NCBI GenBank assembly: GCA_963737285.1
Contig: CAVTRT010000003.1
Coordinates: 4,588,001-4,652,000 of the forward strand
DNA length: 64,000 nucleotides
Reading direction: 5' to 3'
Origin: Trebonia sp963737285
GTDB taxonomy: Bacteria > Actinomycetota > Actinomycetes > Streptosporangiales > Streptosporangiaceae
Shown piece after piece: positions 49,893 to 59,269 of the stretch. Position 1 is the stretch's first letter; each line of letters starts with the position of its first letter. The translations under genes and the position numbers were made by a program. The notes below the pieces were generated by a model. That model saw only the letters and a program-made list of their open reading frames with translations. It was not told where the DNA came from and did no database searches.

Positions 49893-50552
49893 GTGGCGAC
49901 CATCAATTTGCAGATAAGTTCGTTGCGGCCGGAGACGGCGCTGAAGAGCTTTATCGTTGATGCCGGGGAGCCGTTTTTGCATGAGATTGGGCGTGGTCAG
50001 ATTGTTCGAATCGTCGATCTTGAAGGCAACCAGGCAGTGGACACCTTGTTTTACAACGCGCACGATTTCCTTGATCGCTACAGCGCGCAGGACACGATTC
50101 GCGATCAGGAAAATATTTATCTCACCACCGGTACCCGGCTCATTTCGACCGAAGGAAATGTTCTGCTGACGATTATTGCCGATACTTGCGGCCGCCATGA
50201 CACGCTGGGCGGCGCCTGCGCGGCAGAAAGCAACATGGTGCGTTACGCAATTGAGAAGCGCAGCATGCATGCATGCAGGCAGAGTTTTCTCAAAGGCATT
50301 CAGAGCTGGAAAAACGGCCTGGAAAAGCGCGACATCACTAGCAACATCAACTTCTTTATGAACGTTCCGGTCACGCCGGATGGCCAACTCACCTTTGAGG
50401 ACGGTGTTTCAGATGCGGGCAAGTATGTGGAGTTGCGCGCCGAGATGGACGTGTTGATGGTGATAAGCAACTGCCCCCAGCTCAATAACCCCTGCAACGC
50501 CTACAACCCCACACCGGTACAAATTCTTATCTGGAACGAGAATGTTCTCTAA
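49893..50552 (+). CDS. DUF1989 protein (urea amidolyase-associated protein 2 / carboxyguanidine deiminase subunit)
   Basis: The 219-residue protein starts at GTG 49893 after GAGAGGAAATGG (MATINLQISSLRPETALKSFIVDAGEPFLHEIGRGQIVRIVDLEGNQAVDTLFYNAHDFLDRYSAQDTIRDQENIYLTTG). It continues ADTCGRHDTLGGACAAESN, FFMNVPVTPDGQLTFEDGVSDAGKYVELRAEMDVLMVISNCPQLNNPCNAYNPTPVQI. Cys/His residues in CGRHDTLGG and the final NCPQxNNPC motif are typical. It overlaps the biotin carboxylase gene by 11 bp. Confidence 0.85.
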   Translation: MATINLQISSLRPETALKSFIVDAGEPFLHEIGRGQIVRIVDLEGNQAVDTLFYNAHDFLDRYSAQDTIRDQENIYLTTGTRLISTEGNVLLTIIADTCGRHDTLGGACAAESNMVRYAIEKRSMHACRQSFLKGIQSWKNGLEKRDITSNINFFMNVPVTPDGQLTFEDGVSDAGKYVELRAEMDVLMVISNCPQLNNPCNAYNPTPVQILIWNENVL

Positions 50553-51849
50553 GGTCCTGGTGGCCAATCGCGGTGCCATCGCATGCCGCATTCTGCGCAC
50601 GTTGAAACGAATGGGCATTCGCTCCGTGGCCGTTTACTCTGAGGCCGATCGCGAGGCCCGCCACGTGCTTGAGGCCGATGAGGCGGTGCTGCTGGGGCCG
50701 GGACCGGCGGCAGAGAGCTATCTGCTGATCGATCGTGTATTGTTGGCCGCTAAAGAAACTGGCGCAGAAGCAATTCATCCCGGCTATGGTTTTTTGAGTG
50801 AGAATCTGGAATTCGCCCGCGAGTGCAACCGGCAGGGAGTAGTATTCATCGGGCCTCGGACAGAACAGATTGAAGCCTTCGCGTTGAAGCATACCGCGCG
50901 GGCCATTGCCGAACGGTGCGGAGTTCCTTTACTGCCCGGCACCGGAATTCTAGGTGATGTTGCGGAAGCGATGGAGCGGGCCGATGCCTTGGGCTATCCA
51001 GTGATGCTAAAGAGTTCGGCTGGAGGCGGCGGAATTGGAATGCGGGTTTGCTCTGTCCCCGATGAACTCAAAAATGCGTACGAATCGGTCGTCCGGCTCA
51101 GTCGCAACAGCTTTCGCAACGGCAGCGTGTACCTTGAAAAGTTTGTCGCCCGAGCCAAGCATGTTGAGGCGCAGATATTCGGCGATGGCAAGGGCGGCGT
51201 ACTGGTGCTCGGGCTTCGCGACTGCTCGGCACAGCGTCGCCATCAAAAGGTGATTGAGGAAACACCTGTCCCCGGGCTTGATTCGTCGCTTGAACAAGCA
51301 ATTGTTGGCTCGGCCCAGTTGCTGGGAAAGGCTGTTAACTACGCGTCAGCCGGTACGGTCGAGTTTCTTTACGACATCGATTCCGGTGCCTACTACTTTC
51401 TTGAAGTAAATACACGCCTGCAGGTAGAGCATGGAGTCACAGAGCAGGTGACCGGTGTTGACCTCGTTGAAATGATGATTCGCGAAGCTGCGCAGCAATT
51501 GGCGCCGATCGATTCATTTCATCTTGTGCCCAAAGGCTGCTCTATCGAGGCACGCGTCTACGCTGAAGATCCAGCCAGGAACTTCCAACCCGCGCCGGGA
51601 AAGTTGTCGCAGGTGCAGTTTCCTGATTCGAAAACTGCCCGCGTTGAAACCTGGGCCGAAAATGGAACTGAGATTACGCCGTTTTACGATCCAATGATCG
51701 CCAAGATCATTGTTACGGGCGTCGATCGGAATGATGCCGTGACGCGCCTGCGAGCGGCCCTTGACGCTACATCTCTTCACGGAACGGAAACAAATCTCCG
51801 CTATCTGCGGGCAGTTGCCGAATCGGGGTCTTTGCATCCGGTGCAATGA
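50542..51849 (+). CDS. Urea/guanidine carboxylase, biotin carboxylase part
   Basis: The 435-residue protein is a complete biotin carboxylase domain: KVLVANRGAIACRILRTLKRMGIRSVAVYSEAD, EAIHPGYGFLSEN, VMLKSSAGGGGIGMRV (ATP-grasp loop), RDCSAQRRHQKVIEETP and YFLEVNTRLQVEHGVTEQVTG. It carboxylates biotin with bicarbonate and ATP. In the usual enzyme this domain is fused to the carboxyltransferase. Here the frame ends AESGSLHPVQ with a TGA that overlaps the next ATG, and the downstream ORF continues exactly where the fused protein would. Either a genuine split or a one-base error. Confidence 0.9.
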   Translation: MFSKVLVANRGAIACRILRTLKRMGIRSVAVYSEADREARHVLEADEAVLLGPGPAAESYLLIDRVLLAAKETGAEAIHPGYGFLSENLEFARECNRQGVVFIGPRTEQIEAFALKHTARAIAERCGVPLLPGTGILGDVAEAMERADALGYPVMLKSSAGGGGIGMRVCSVPDELKNAYESVVRLSRNSFRNGSVYLEKFVARAKHVEAQIFGDGKGGVLVLGLRDCSAQRRHQKVIEETPVPGLDSSLEQAIVGSAQLLGKAVNYASAGTVEFLYDIDSGAYYFLEVNTRLQVEHGVTEQVTGVDLVEMMIREAAQQLAPIDSFHLVPKGCSIEARVYAEDPARNFQPAPGKLSQVQFPDSKTARVETWAENGTEITPFYDPMIAKIIVTGVDRNDAVTRLRAALDATSLHGTETNLRYLRAVAESGSLHPVQ

Positions 51850-54149
51850 CCACGTCCTTCCTTGGCGGATTCAACGTGGGGCGCCGCGCCTTCGAAGTTC
51901 TGGCCGGCGGAACGCAGACAACTATTCAGGATTATCCGGGCCGGTTGGGCTACTGGAACGTTGGTGTGCCCCCGTCCGGGCCTATGGACACCTTCGCGTT
52001 CCGCCTTGCGAATCGATTGGTCGGAAATCCAGAAGGTGCTCCGGCAATCGAAATGACGACGCTCGGCGCAACCTTTCGATTCGATGCCGCGAACACTATC
52101 GCCCTCACCGGTGCGGATATGGGTGCGACAGTCGACGGCAAACCCGTGCCTCGATGGAGAGCTTTCAGCATCGAGTCAGGAAGCACCTTGAAGCTTGGCG
52201 CAGTCAAGAATGGCGGTGCGCGCACATATCTCGCGGTTGCCGGTGGAATCGATGTTCCGCAGTTCCTGGGAAGCAGTGCGACGTTTATGCTGGGTGGTTT
52301 CGGCGGTCACGCTGGCCGCTCGCTGCGCGCCGGCGATGTTATGCACTTCAATCCGTCGTCAGATGGGCAAGGTTCCGCGCTTGCACTCGACGAGGATATG
52401 CAACCAAAGTACACGCGAGAGTGGGAGATTCGAGTTCTTTATGGCCCGCACGGCGAGCCCGAGTTTTTCACTCCGTCTGACATCGAAATGATCTTTTCGA
52501 CGGACTGGCGCGTCCACTACCAATCTGATCGAACCGGCGTGCGGTTGGTGGGACCCAAGCCGGAATGGGCGCGCAAAGATGGCGGCGAGGCCGGCCTGCA
52601 TCCCTCGAACATTCATGACAATGCTTACGCCATCGGTTCAATCGACTTCACTGGCGATATGCCCATCCTGCTTGGCCCCGATGGACCCAGCCTGGGTGGA
52701 TTTGTTTGTCCGGCTGTCGTTGTTGAGGCGGAGAGATGGAAGCTCGGCCAGTTGAAAGCCGGTGACGTTGTTCGCTTTCGGCGCATCACTCTTGCTCAGG
52801 CCGAAGTGCTCGAAGCGACGCTCGAACGTGTCATTTCAACGCTGGAAGGTCGAGGTCTCAAATCGCCTGCCGAACCGCAAACGGAACCCGAGCCCGCAAT
52901 TCTGCAAGCCAACAATTCGCGCCAGCCCGCCACTGTTTATCGTGCCGACGGAGATAAATACCTTCTCGTCGAATATGGCCCGCGTGTGCTGAAGCTCAGC
53001 TTGCGTTTTCGCGCTCACCTGCTCGAAGAGAAACTTCGTGCGTCATCTCTGCCCGGCATTATCGATATCACTCCCGGCGTGCGCAGCCTGCAGATTCACT
53101 ATGATAACCGCAGGCTAAGGCGCGAAGAATTGCTTGCGGCACTCGACGCCTTCGATTCGGAACTGCCTGAGCATAATCGGATCGCAGTGCCTTCGCGCAC
53201 CGTGCATCTGCCGCTATCGTGGAACGATCCTGCCACCCAGCTGGCGCAGGCAAAATACATGCAGGCTGTGAGACCTGACGCGCCATGGTGCCCCGACAAT
53301 ATCGAGTTCATCCGGAGAATTAATGGCCTCAAAAGTGTCGATGAAGTTTACCGGATCCTTCACGAGGCTAGTTACCTGGTCCTGGGGCTCGGCGATGTGT
53401 ATCTCGGCGCTCCAGTTGCTACGCCCACCGATCCGCGGCATCGGCTGGTGACCACAAAATACAATCCTGCGCGAACCTGGACTCCTGAAAACGCCGTTGG
53501 CATCGGCGGAGCTTACATGTGTGTCTACGGAATGGAGGGGCCGGGCGGATATCAACTGGTGGGCCGCACCGTTCAGGTATGGAACACAAACCGCGTCACA
53601 AATACGTTCATTGACGGCACTCCGTGGGCGCTTCGTTTCTTCGATCAGATCCGATTTTACCCAGTTACGACTGGAGAACTCGCGAAACTCAGGCGAGACA
53701 TTCTCCATGGCGCTTTCAATCCCCGCATTGAGCCGGGCGAGTTTAACCTTGCCCACCACGAGGAGTTTCTCAAGTCCATTGAGCCGGGCGCGGCGGCATT
53801 CAAAGAGCGGCAGAGGAGCGCATTCGATGAAGAGCGTGAGCGTTGGCGTGTCAACGGCCAGCTAGAGGCAGCGTCAGTACTGGTAGATATGCCCGAGCCG
53901 GAGACGGCCGTGCGTGATGTTCCCGAAGGGTGCGAGGCGGTGCTGGCGCCCATGACCGCAAGCGTATTTCAGGTTGTCGCGCAACCGGGGCAGCGCGTCG
54001 CCGCTGGCGAAAAGTTGCTGGTTCTCGACGCGATGAAGATCGAGATGATAATTTCTGCACCCTCAGGTGGCGTCGTGCGCGAACTGCTGTGCCAGCCCGG
54101 GCAAATGGTTAATGCTGGCCAGCAACTCGCAATTTTGGTCGTCGCATAG
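51846..54149 (+). CDS. Urea/guanidine carboxylase, carboxyltransferase and biotinyl part
   Basis: The 767-residue protein begins MTTSFLGGFNVGRRAFEVLAGGTQTTIQDYPGRLGYWNVGVPPSGPMDTFAFRLANRLVGN, the KipA-like (CT_A_B) half. A KipI-like (CT_C_D) half follows (VYRADGDKYLLVEYGPRVLKLSLRFRAHLLEEKL, GVRSLQIHYDNRRL, FIRRINGLKSVDEVYRILHEASYLVLGLGDVYLGAPVATPTDPRHRL). A C-terminal biotinyl domain ends in LVLDAMKIEMIISAP, with the biotin Lys at about 731. It transfers the carboxyl group to urea or guanidine. The two DUF1989 genes upstream favour guanidine. Confidence 0.9.
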   Translation: MTTSFLGGFNVGRRAFEVLAGGTQTTIQDYPGRLGYWNVGVPPSGPMDTFAFRLANRLVGNPEGAPAIEMTTLGATFRFDAANTIALTGADMGATVDGKPVPRWRAFSIESGSTLKLGAVKNGGARTYLAVAGGIDVPQFLGSSATFMLGGFGGHAGRSLRAGDVMHFNPSSDGQGSALALDEDMQPKYTREWEIRVLYGPHGEPEFFTPSDIEMIFSTDWRVHYQSDRTGVRLVGPKPEWARKDGGEAGLHPSNIHDNAYAIGSIDFTGDMPILLGPDGPSLGGFVCPAVVVEAERWKLGQLKAGDVVRFRRITLAQAEVLEATLERVISTLEGRGLKSPAEPQTEPEPAILQANNSRQPATVYRADGDKYLLVEYGPRVLKLSLRFRAHLLEEKLRASSLPGIIDITPGVRSLQIHYDNRRLRREELLAALDAFDSELPEHNRIAVPSRTVHLPLSWNDPATQLAQAKYMQAVRPDAPWCPDNIEFIRRINGLKSVDEVYRILHEASYLVLGLGDVYLGAPVATPTDPRHRLVTTKYNPARTWTPENAVGIGGAYMCVYGMEGPGGYQLVGRTVQVWNTNRVTNTFIDGTPWALRFFDQIRFYPVTTGELAKLRRDILHGAFNPRIEPGEFNLAHHEEFLKSIEPGAAAFKERQRSAFDEERERWRVNGQLEAASVLVDMPEPETAVRDVPEGCEAVLAPMTASVFQVVAQPGQRVAAGEKLLVLDAMKIEMIISAPSGGVVRELLCQPGQMVNAGQQLAILVVA

Positions 54150-54235
54150 CATTTCCTGATGCGGATTTCATGAGGTTTGCTTTAGCAATGAAGTTGGGGG
54201 CAAATCCCGGTTAAGAGAGGGAAGGGCAAAGACGG

Positions 54236-56041
54236 ATGGACATTGCCACGCTCGAGGGTGCGTACCACGATGGAGCGATGACGCCGACCGCTGTTATTGC
54301 AGGCATCTACGATGAGATTGCCCGCACCGGCGAGCGGCCCATCTGGATCTCGCTTGTGGATCGCGATGCGAATTTGCGCCGCGCGCAAGCCCTCGAGGCT
54401 GAGCCTGCATCGCGCGCCTTGCCGCTCTACGGAATTCCGTTCGCCGTAAAAGATAACTTCGATGTTACGGGGATGCAAACCACCGCTGCATGCCCCGCTT
54501 TCTCACGCACCGCAACTGAAAGCGCCACCGTGATTCGGCGTTTGCTTGCCGCCGGCGCCATTCTTATCGGAAAAACCAACATGGATCAGTTTGCGACCGG
54601 GTTGGTAGGTACGCGCACTCCTTACGGTGCTTGCTCGAGCGTTTTCGATTCGCGCTACATTTCCGGCGGGTCAAGCTCCGGCTCTGCGGTTGCCGTGGCC
54701 AACGGCTCAGTAAGTTTTTCGCTGGGCAGCGACACTGCCGGCTCAGGTCGCGTGCCTGCAGCGTTCAATCAGCTTGTGGGCATGAAACCCACACGAGGCT
54801 GGCTGAGCACCATGGGGCTGTTGCCTGCCTGTCGTACGCTCGACTGCGTTTCAATTTTTGCCGAGACCTGCGTGGACGCCGCGCGGGTCTTTGCAGTTGC
54901 GCGTGGTTTCGATGCGGCAGACGCGTATTCCCGCACTCCCGGCCCATGTCAAGGCTCAGCACCCTGGAGCGGATCTCCGGCCTTCAGTTTTGGAATTCCG
55001 ACGCTCAGCAGTCTTGAGTTTTTCGGCGATCGAGATGCAGCAGAGTGCTATCGAGACGCTGTGGCCAATCTCACTGAACTCGGCGGCACTGCGGTTGAAT
55101 TCGACTACCCGCCGTTTCTCAAGGCTGCAAATCTGCTTTACAAAGGCCCATGGGTAGCAGAACGCCTGGCAGCGCTGCGGAGTTTTCTCGCAGCCAATCC
55201 GGAAACCGTCGATCCCACGGTTGAATCCATTATCCGCGGTGCAGAAAAGTTCAGCGCGGCCGACTTCTTCGATGCAGCATACATCCTCCGCGGTCTTGAA
55301 AACGAATGTGTCGCGGTTTGGGACAAGGCAGATTTCCTGATGCTGCCAACGGCGCCCACGCAATACACCATTGACCAGGTGGAGGCAGCGCCTGTAGAAC
55401 TCAACTCGAATCTTGGCTACTACACAAATTTTGTGAATCTGCTCGACCTGGCCGCAGTCGCGATTCCAGCCGGATTCAAAACCAATGGCCTGCCGTTTGG
55501 GGTTTCGCTGATTGGCAAAGCCTTTACCGATGAAGGCCTGCTGCAAATTGCCGACCGGCTGCATCGCAAGCTTGCAATCAAACTCGGCGGTTCAAACCGC
55601 AAGCTGAGCGCAACGCCCAGAATTGCCTCGCCCGATGCGCCTCCCGGTTGCATTCCGATTGCGGTCGTTGGCGCACACCTGGCTGGGCAGCCCCTCAATT
55701 GGCAACTCACGCAGCGCAAGGCGCGGCTGCTTGCGCGCACGCGAACTGATGGCGATTACCGGCTTTATGCCTTGGCGAATACCAGCCCACCAAAGCCGGG
55801 CCTGGTGTATACGCCGGGATTGAATGGCGCGGGAATTGAAGTTGAAGTGTGGGCGATGCCTGAAGAGACAGTGGGCGGATTTCTAAACGCGATTCCGCCG
55901 CCGCTCGTTTTGGGTACTGTCCGGCTGGCAGACGGTTCGGCGGTAAAAGGATTTCTATGCGAGCCGGCAGGAATTGAAGGCGCGCATGAGATCACCAATT
56001 TTGGCGGATGGAGAAGGTTTGTTGCGCAAAGGAGTAATTGA
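54236..56041 (+). CDS. atzF-like: Allophanate hydrolase (amidase-signature family)
   Basis: The 601-residue protein (MDIATLEGAYHDGAMTPTAVIAGIYDEIARTGERPIWISLVD) has the amidase catalytic Lys in GIPFAVKDNFDV (about residue 72) and the Ser-cisSer-Lys signature YISGGSSSGSAVAVANGSVSFSLGSDTAGSGRVPAAF (about 142-178). A C-terminal AtzF-type domain follows (AVVGAHLAGQPLNWQLTQRKARLLARTRTDGDYRLYALA, GIEVEVWAMPEETVGGFL). It cleaves allophanate to ammonia and CO2, completing the pathway begun by the upstream carboxylase and deiminase. Length and both domains are complete. Confidence 0.92.
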   Translation: MDIATLEGAYHDGAMTPTAVIAGIYDEIARTGERPIWISLVDRDANLRRAQALEAEPASRALPLYGIPFAVKDNFDVTGMQTTAACPAFSRTATESATVIRRLLAAGAILIGKTNMDQFATGLVGTRTPYGACSSVFDSRYISGGSSSGSAVAVANGSVSFSLGSDTAGSGRVPAAFNQLVGMKPTRGWLSTMGLLPACRTLDCVSIFAETCVDAARVFAVARGFDAADAYSRTPGPCQGSAPWSGSPAFSFGIPTLSSLEFFGDRDAAECYRDAVANLTELGGTAVEFDYPPFLKAANLLYKGPWVAERLAALRSFLAANPETVDPTVESIIRGAEKFSAADFFDAAYILRGLENECVAVWDKADFLMLPTAPTQYTIDQVEAAPVELNSNLGYYTNFVNLLDLAAVAIPAGFKTNGLPFGVSLIGKAFTDEGLLQIADRLHRKLAIKLGGSNRKLSATPRIASPDAPPGCIPIAVVGAHLAGQPLNWQLTQRKARLLARTRTDGDYRLYALANTSPPKPGLVYTPGLNGAGIEVEVWAMPEETVGGFLNAIPPPLVLGTVRLADGSAVKGFLCEPAGIEGAHEITNFGGWRRFVAQRSN

Positions 56042-56092
56042 GCTGAGGCTCACTTGGGGCTTCGGGCCAGCCGCAGCCGGAACGAGACAGCC

Positions 56093-56730
56093 TTAGTCGT
56101 CGTCATCATCGTCTCCGCCCGCGGCCGGTTTGTCGCCCGCAGTTTGCTTTTTGAGTTTGCCCGCAAGAGCGTCTTCGATAGTTACGTGGAATTCAATGTC
56201 GGCGGGGTCTACATCGAGTTCATAACGAGCCAGGGGATGGCCCTCTCGGTCGACCAGGAATTTGGTGAAGTTCCAATGAAGGTCTCCGCCGCCCGGGCCT
56301 TGTTTCGGGTCGCACAGGAACTGGTAGAGAGGAATCTCGTTCACGCCAGTGAGTATTGCGCTCGCAAAAACAGGGAACTCGGCGTGGGCTGTTTCACTGT
56401 AGTACTTGCGCATTGCCGCGGGATCTTTCAGCTCTTCGCCTCCGAAGTCGGCGGAAGGGATGCCGATGATCTGCAGGCCCTGCGACCATAGGTTTTCTGC
56501 AAATCGTTGAGAGCTGCGATCTGGCTGCTGTAAATTGACTGGCTGGCCAGATTCACAATCAGCAGAAGTTTTCCCTTGTAGGCGGAAAGAGACACAGTCT
56601 TTCCACTCTGATCGACCAGGGAAAAGTCGTACACGGTTCGTTTGGGCTCTTTCTTCTCTTGCGTGAGCGCGGGTTTGAAGCTGAAAGAAGCTGCGACAAG
56701 CGCGAGGGCAAGGAAACTGCAAGTCGTCAT
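56093..56730 (-). CDS. Secreted glutathione-peroxidase-like protein lacking peroxidatic Cys, frameshifted
   Basis: From ATG 56730 the protein has a signal peptide (MTTCSFLALALVAASFSFKPALTQ), then YDFSLVDQSGKTVSLSAYKGKLLLIVNLASQSIYSSQIAALNDLQK. After a one-base shift near 56,490 come ENLWSQGLQIIGIPSADFGGEELKDPAAMRKYYSETAHAEFPVFA and LHWNFTKFLVDREGHPLARY. In active enzymes the motif NVAS-x-C carries Cys or Sec; here it is NLASQS. The second conserved site (PCNQF) is PSADF. A run of Asp closes the protein. It converges on the allophanate hydrolase gene. Confidence 0.75.
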
Positions 56731-57003
56731 GGATCGAGTGGGGGCAGAGGAACGCAATGAGAATGACATCGTTAATTGCATTTTGCCATTGCCGGCGGTC
56801 CAGTGCACCACGAATCGGTCACGCCAAATTCTTTTTTCTACGCGGGATTCGAAATGTTTCTGGCGGCGGCCCAGCCTGCCGGCGCGGGCTAAGCTTATAC
56901 ATCGAATTCCATGAGCCCAGCCTTCAACGAAAAATCACCTTATCACCGGCTTGAGTTTTCTGGCCAATGGCCATTGCGAGCCGCTTGGGATCGGATGTGC
57001 TGT

Positions 57004-57937
57004 ATGGACTTTGAACAATTGAGAACTTTTCTCCAGGTATCCAGGCTTAAGAGCTTTTCTCGCGCTGCCGAGAAGCTGGGAATGACCCAGCCGGCGATTT
57101 CAGCCCAGATTCGGTCGCTCGAGAAAGAAGTGGGGGCGCGGCTCTTCGATCGCGATGGCGGCAAGGTGACGTTCACCGCGGCGGGCAGGCTGTTTGAGCC
57201 TTTTGCCGAGCACTGTCTGCAATGCCAGAGCCACATTGTGGTTGCGGTGAACGAGCTCTACCGCTCGGCGCGCGGCGAGGTGTCGGTGAGCGCCAGCGAG
57301 GCGACCAGCCTGTACGTTCTGCCGCCGGTGCTGGCGCAGTACAAGAGACACTACACGCGCGTGAACCTGAACATTGTTCGCGCGGAGCATCTGCGATCGC
57401 TGGAGTCGGTGCTGAACCGCGAGCGTGGATTTCGCCGTGGTGTCCATGCCGGTGAAGGATCCCCGGCTGATGGTGCACGTGGTTCATCGCGACGATATCG
57501 TGCTGGCCGTGTCGCCGACGCATCCGCTGGCGCGGCGCGAGGTGGTCAAGCTCGACGAAATGCTGCAGTATCCGCTGCTGCTGCTAAAGCAGGGCAGGCA
57601 GCGCACGCTGATCAACAACTTCTTTGACACGTTTGATGCTCATCCGCGCATTGCCATGGAGCTGGATTCGAGCGAACTGCTCAAGCGCCTGATCTGCGCC
57701 GAACTGGGCATGGGTTTCTTGCCCCGCGCCAACGTTCTGGATGACGTTCACGCAGGCTTGCTGAAGATCGCCAACCTCGAAGGCATGCGAATTCACCGCG
57801 AATTGGCGCTGATCTTCCGCAAAGACCGAACGCTTACCCACGCGGCTCAGGCATTTCTGGAAATTGCCACGGGCGGTTCCACTTTGGCCACTTATCCGCC
57901 AGTTCGAATGGCGCGCCCAGCGCGCGCAAGCCGTTAA
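57004..57937 (+). CDS. LysR-family transcriptional regulator, one frameshift
   Basis: The protein starts MDFEQLRTFLQVSRLKSFSRAAEKLGMTQPAISAQIRSLEKEVGARLFDRDGGKVTFTAAGRLFEPFAEHCLQ, a textbook LysR HTH. The substrate domain begins GEVSVSASEATSLYVLPPVLAQYKRHYTRVNLNIVRAEHLRSLESVLN. Near 57,420 a one-base shift leads into VDFAVVSMPVKDPRLMVHVVHRDDIVLAVSPTHPLARREVVKLDEMLQYPLLLLKQGRQRTLINNFF. A regulator of nitrogen or sulfur uptake is plausible given the transporter downstream. Confidence 0.8.
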
Positions 57938-57970
57938 ACGCTATTCCTGATTCTCCCGGGAGGTTTCTCG

Positions 57971-58994
57971 ATGACTCGACTTCGATCGGAGCGATTCGAT
58001 TTGCTGTTGCCCTTAACTGTAGTGCTTTTCTCACTGCGCATTCACAACTCTGCGCAGCCAGGAAGCGGGCACCAAGCCCCATTTTCCGCCCAAGACCGGC
58101 GTGAAGACCCCGGCGTTCAGCACGACATCAACGAACTTAAGCCGATCGCGACATTTCCGGTCGCGGGTCATCCCGATTGGATGGCTGTGGCCGAAGGCGG
58201 CGTGTGGGTTACAAGCTCCAGCGCCAATCACGTCGTGTGGCTCGATGCGACGACCAACCAGCCGGGAACAATCGTCACCGTGGCAAGCCCTGCGCGGGGC
58301 TGGCAATCGCCTTTGGCAGCCTCTGGATTCCGAGCTGCGGCGACCACACCGTGGTCCGCGTCGACGCAAAGACCGGCGCCTTGCAGGCCACGATTCCGGC
58401 CGGCCCTGCTGACTCAGAAGGAGGAATTGCCGCCAGCCCTGACAGCATCTGGATCGTCACCTCAAAGGCCGGCGACCTGGTGCGCATCGATCCCGTGAAG
58501 AATGCGGTATCTGCAACCGTTCGCATTGCCGCCAGGCTCGTTCAACCCGCTTTTCGCCGGCGACTCAATCTGGGTCAGCTCCAATCAGGGCGGAACGCTG
58601 ATTCGGGTCGATCCAGCGACAAATTCCGTGGAAAGCCAAACACCCGTCGGTCCAATGCCGCGATTTCTCACTGCCGGCGCCGGGTCAATCTGGGTTCTGA
58701 ATCAGGGCGACGGCACAATAGCGCGAGTCGATGAGGTTACCGGCAAGCGAACGGCGCTCATCGCCGCCGGGATTCCGGGTTTCGGCGGAGAAATCGCCTT
58801 TGGCAGCGGCGCGGTCTGGGCTACGGTTTTCGATTTTCCCATCACGCGCGTCGATGCCTCAACCGAATACCGTCACCGGCCAGTGGCACGGCGCGGGCGG
58901 CGACAGCATTCGCTGCGGTCTCGGCTCCGTCTGGCTCAGCAGCTACACCGGGGCCAAGGTCACGCGGCTGCCGGCCGCCAGCTCAATAGCCTAA
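57971..58994 (+). CDS. Secreted beta-propeller (YncE/Vgb-like) protein, three frameshifts
   Basis: Pieces in successive frames read PIATFPVAGHPDWMAVAEGGVWVTSSSANHVVWLDATTNQPGTIVTV, LAIAFGSLWIPSCGDHTVVRVDAKTGALQATIPAGPADSEGGIAASPDSIWIVTSKAGDLVRIDP, GDSIWVSSNQGGTLIRVDPATNSVESQTPVGP...GSIWVLNQGDGTIARVDEVTGK, and GQWHGAGGDSIRCGLGSVWLSSYTGAKVTRLP. The SIWV...VxRxDP blades are those of seven-bladed YncE/virginiamycin-lyase-like propellers. An N-terminal hydrophobic stretch (LLLPLTVVLFSLR) suggests export. Shifts occur near 58,300, 58,530 and 58,865. Confidence 0.65.
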
Positions 58995-59269
58995 AAACGA
59001 TTGCACAACGTGTTAACAATCTAAGCTCAAAGTTGATTGACTTGTCTACTCATTTGCCGCTCAGTCGGAATCGCAAAGCAAGCGACGATTAAGTTCCGCT
59101 GGAATGGCAATTTCTCTTCAAATCGCCACTGTTTCCGCACCGAATCGACAATGCGTTATGGGCCGTATAAATAACTTGAATGCCACCGAAATCCTTATGC
59201 GGCAGGGGTAAAGTTTATCTAAGCGATAGGCGTCTACCTCCTGCCCGCAAACCAAACTCAAGTCAACCT
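58995..59269. other. Intergenic region, nothing recognised
   Basis: This AT-richer 275-bp gap precedes the transporter genes. I see no gene or clear regulatory site in it. Confidence 0.3.
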
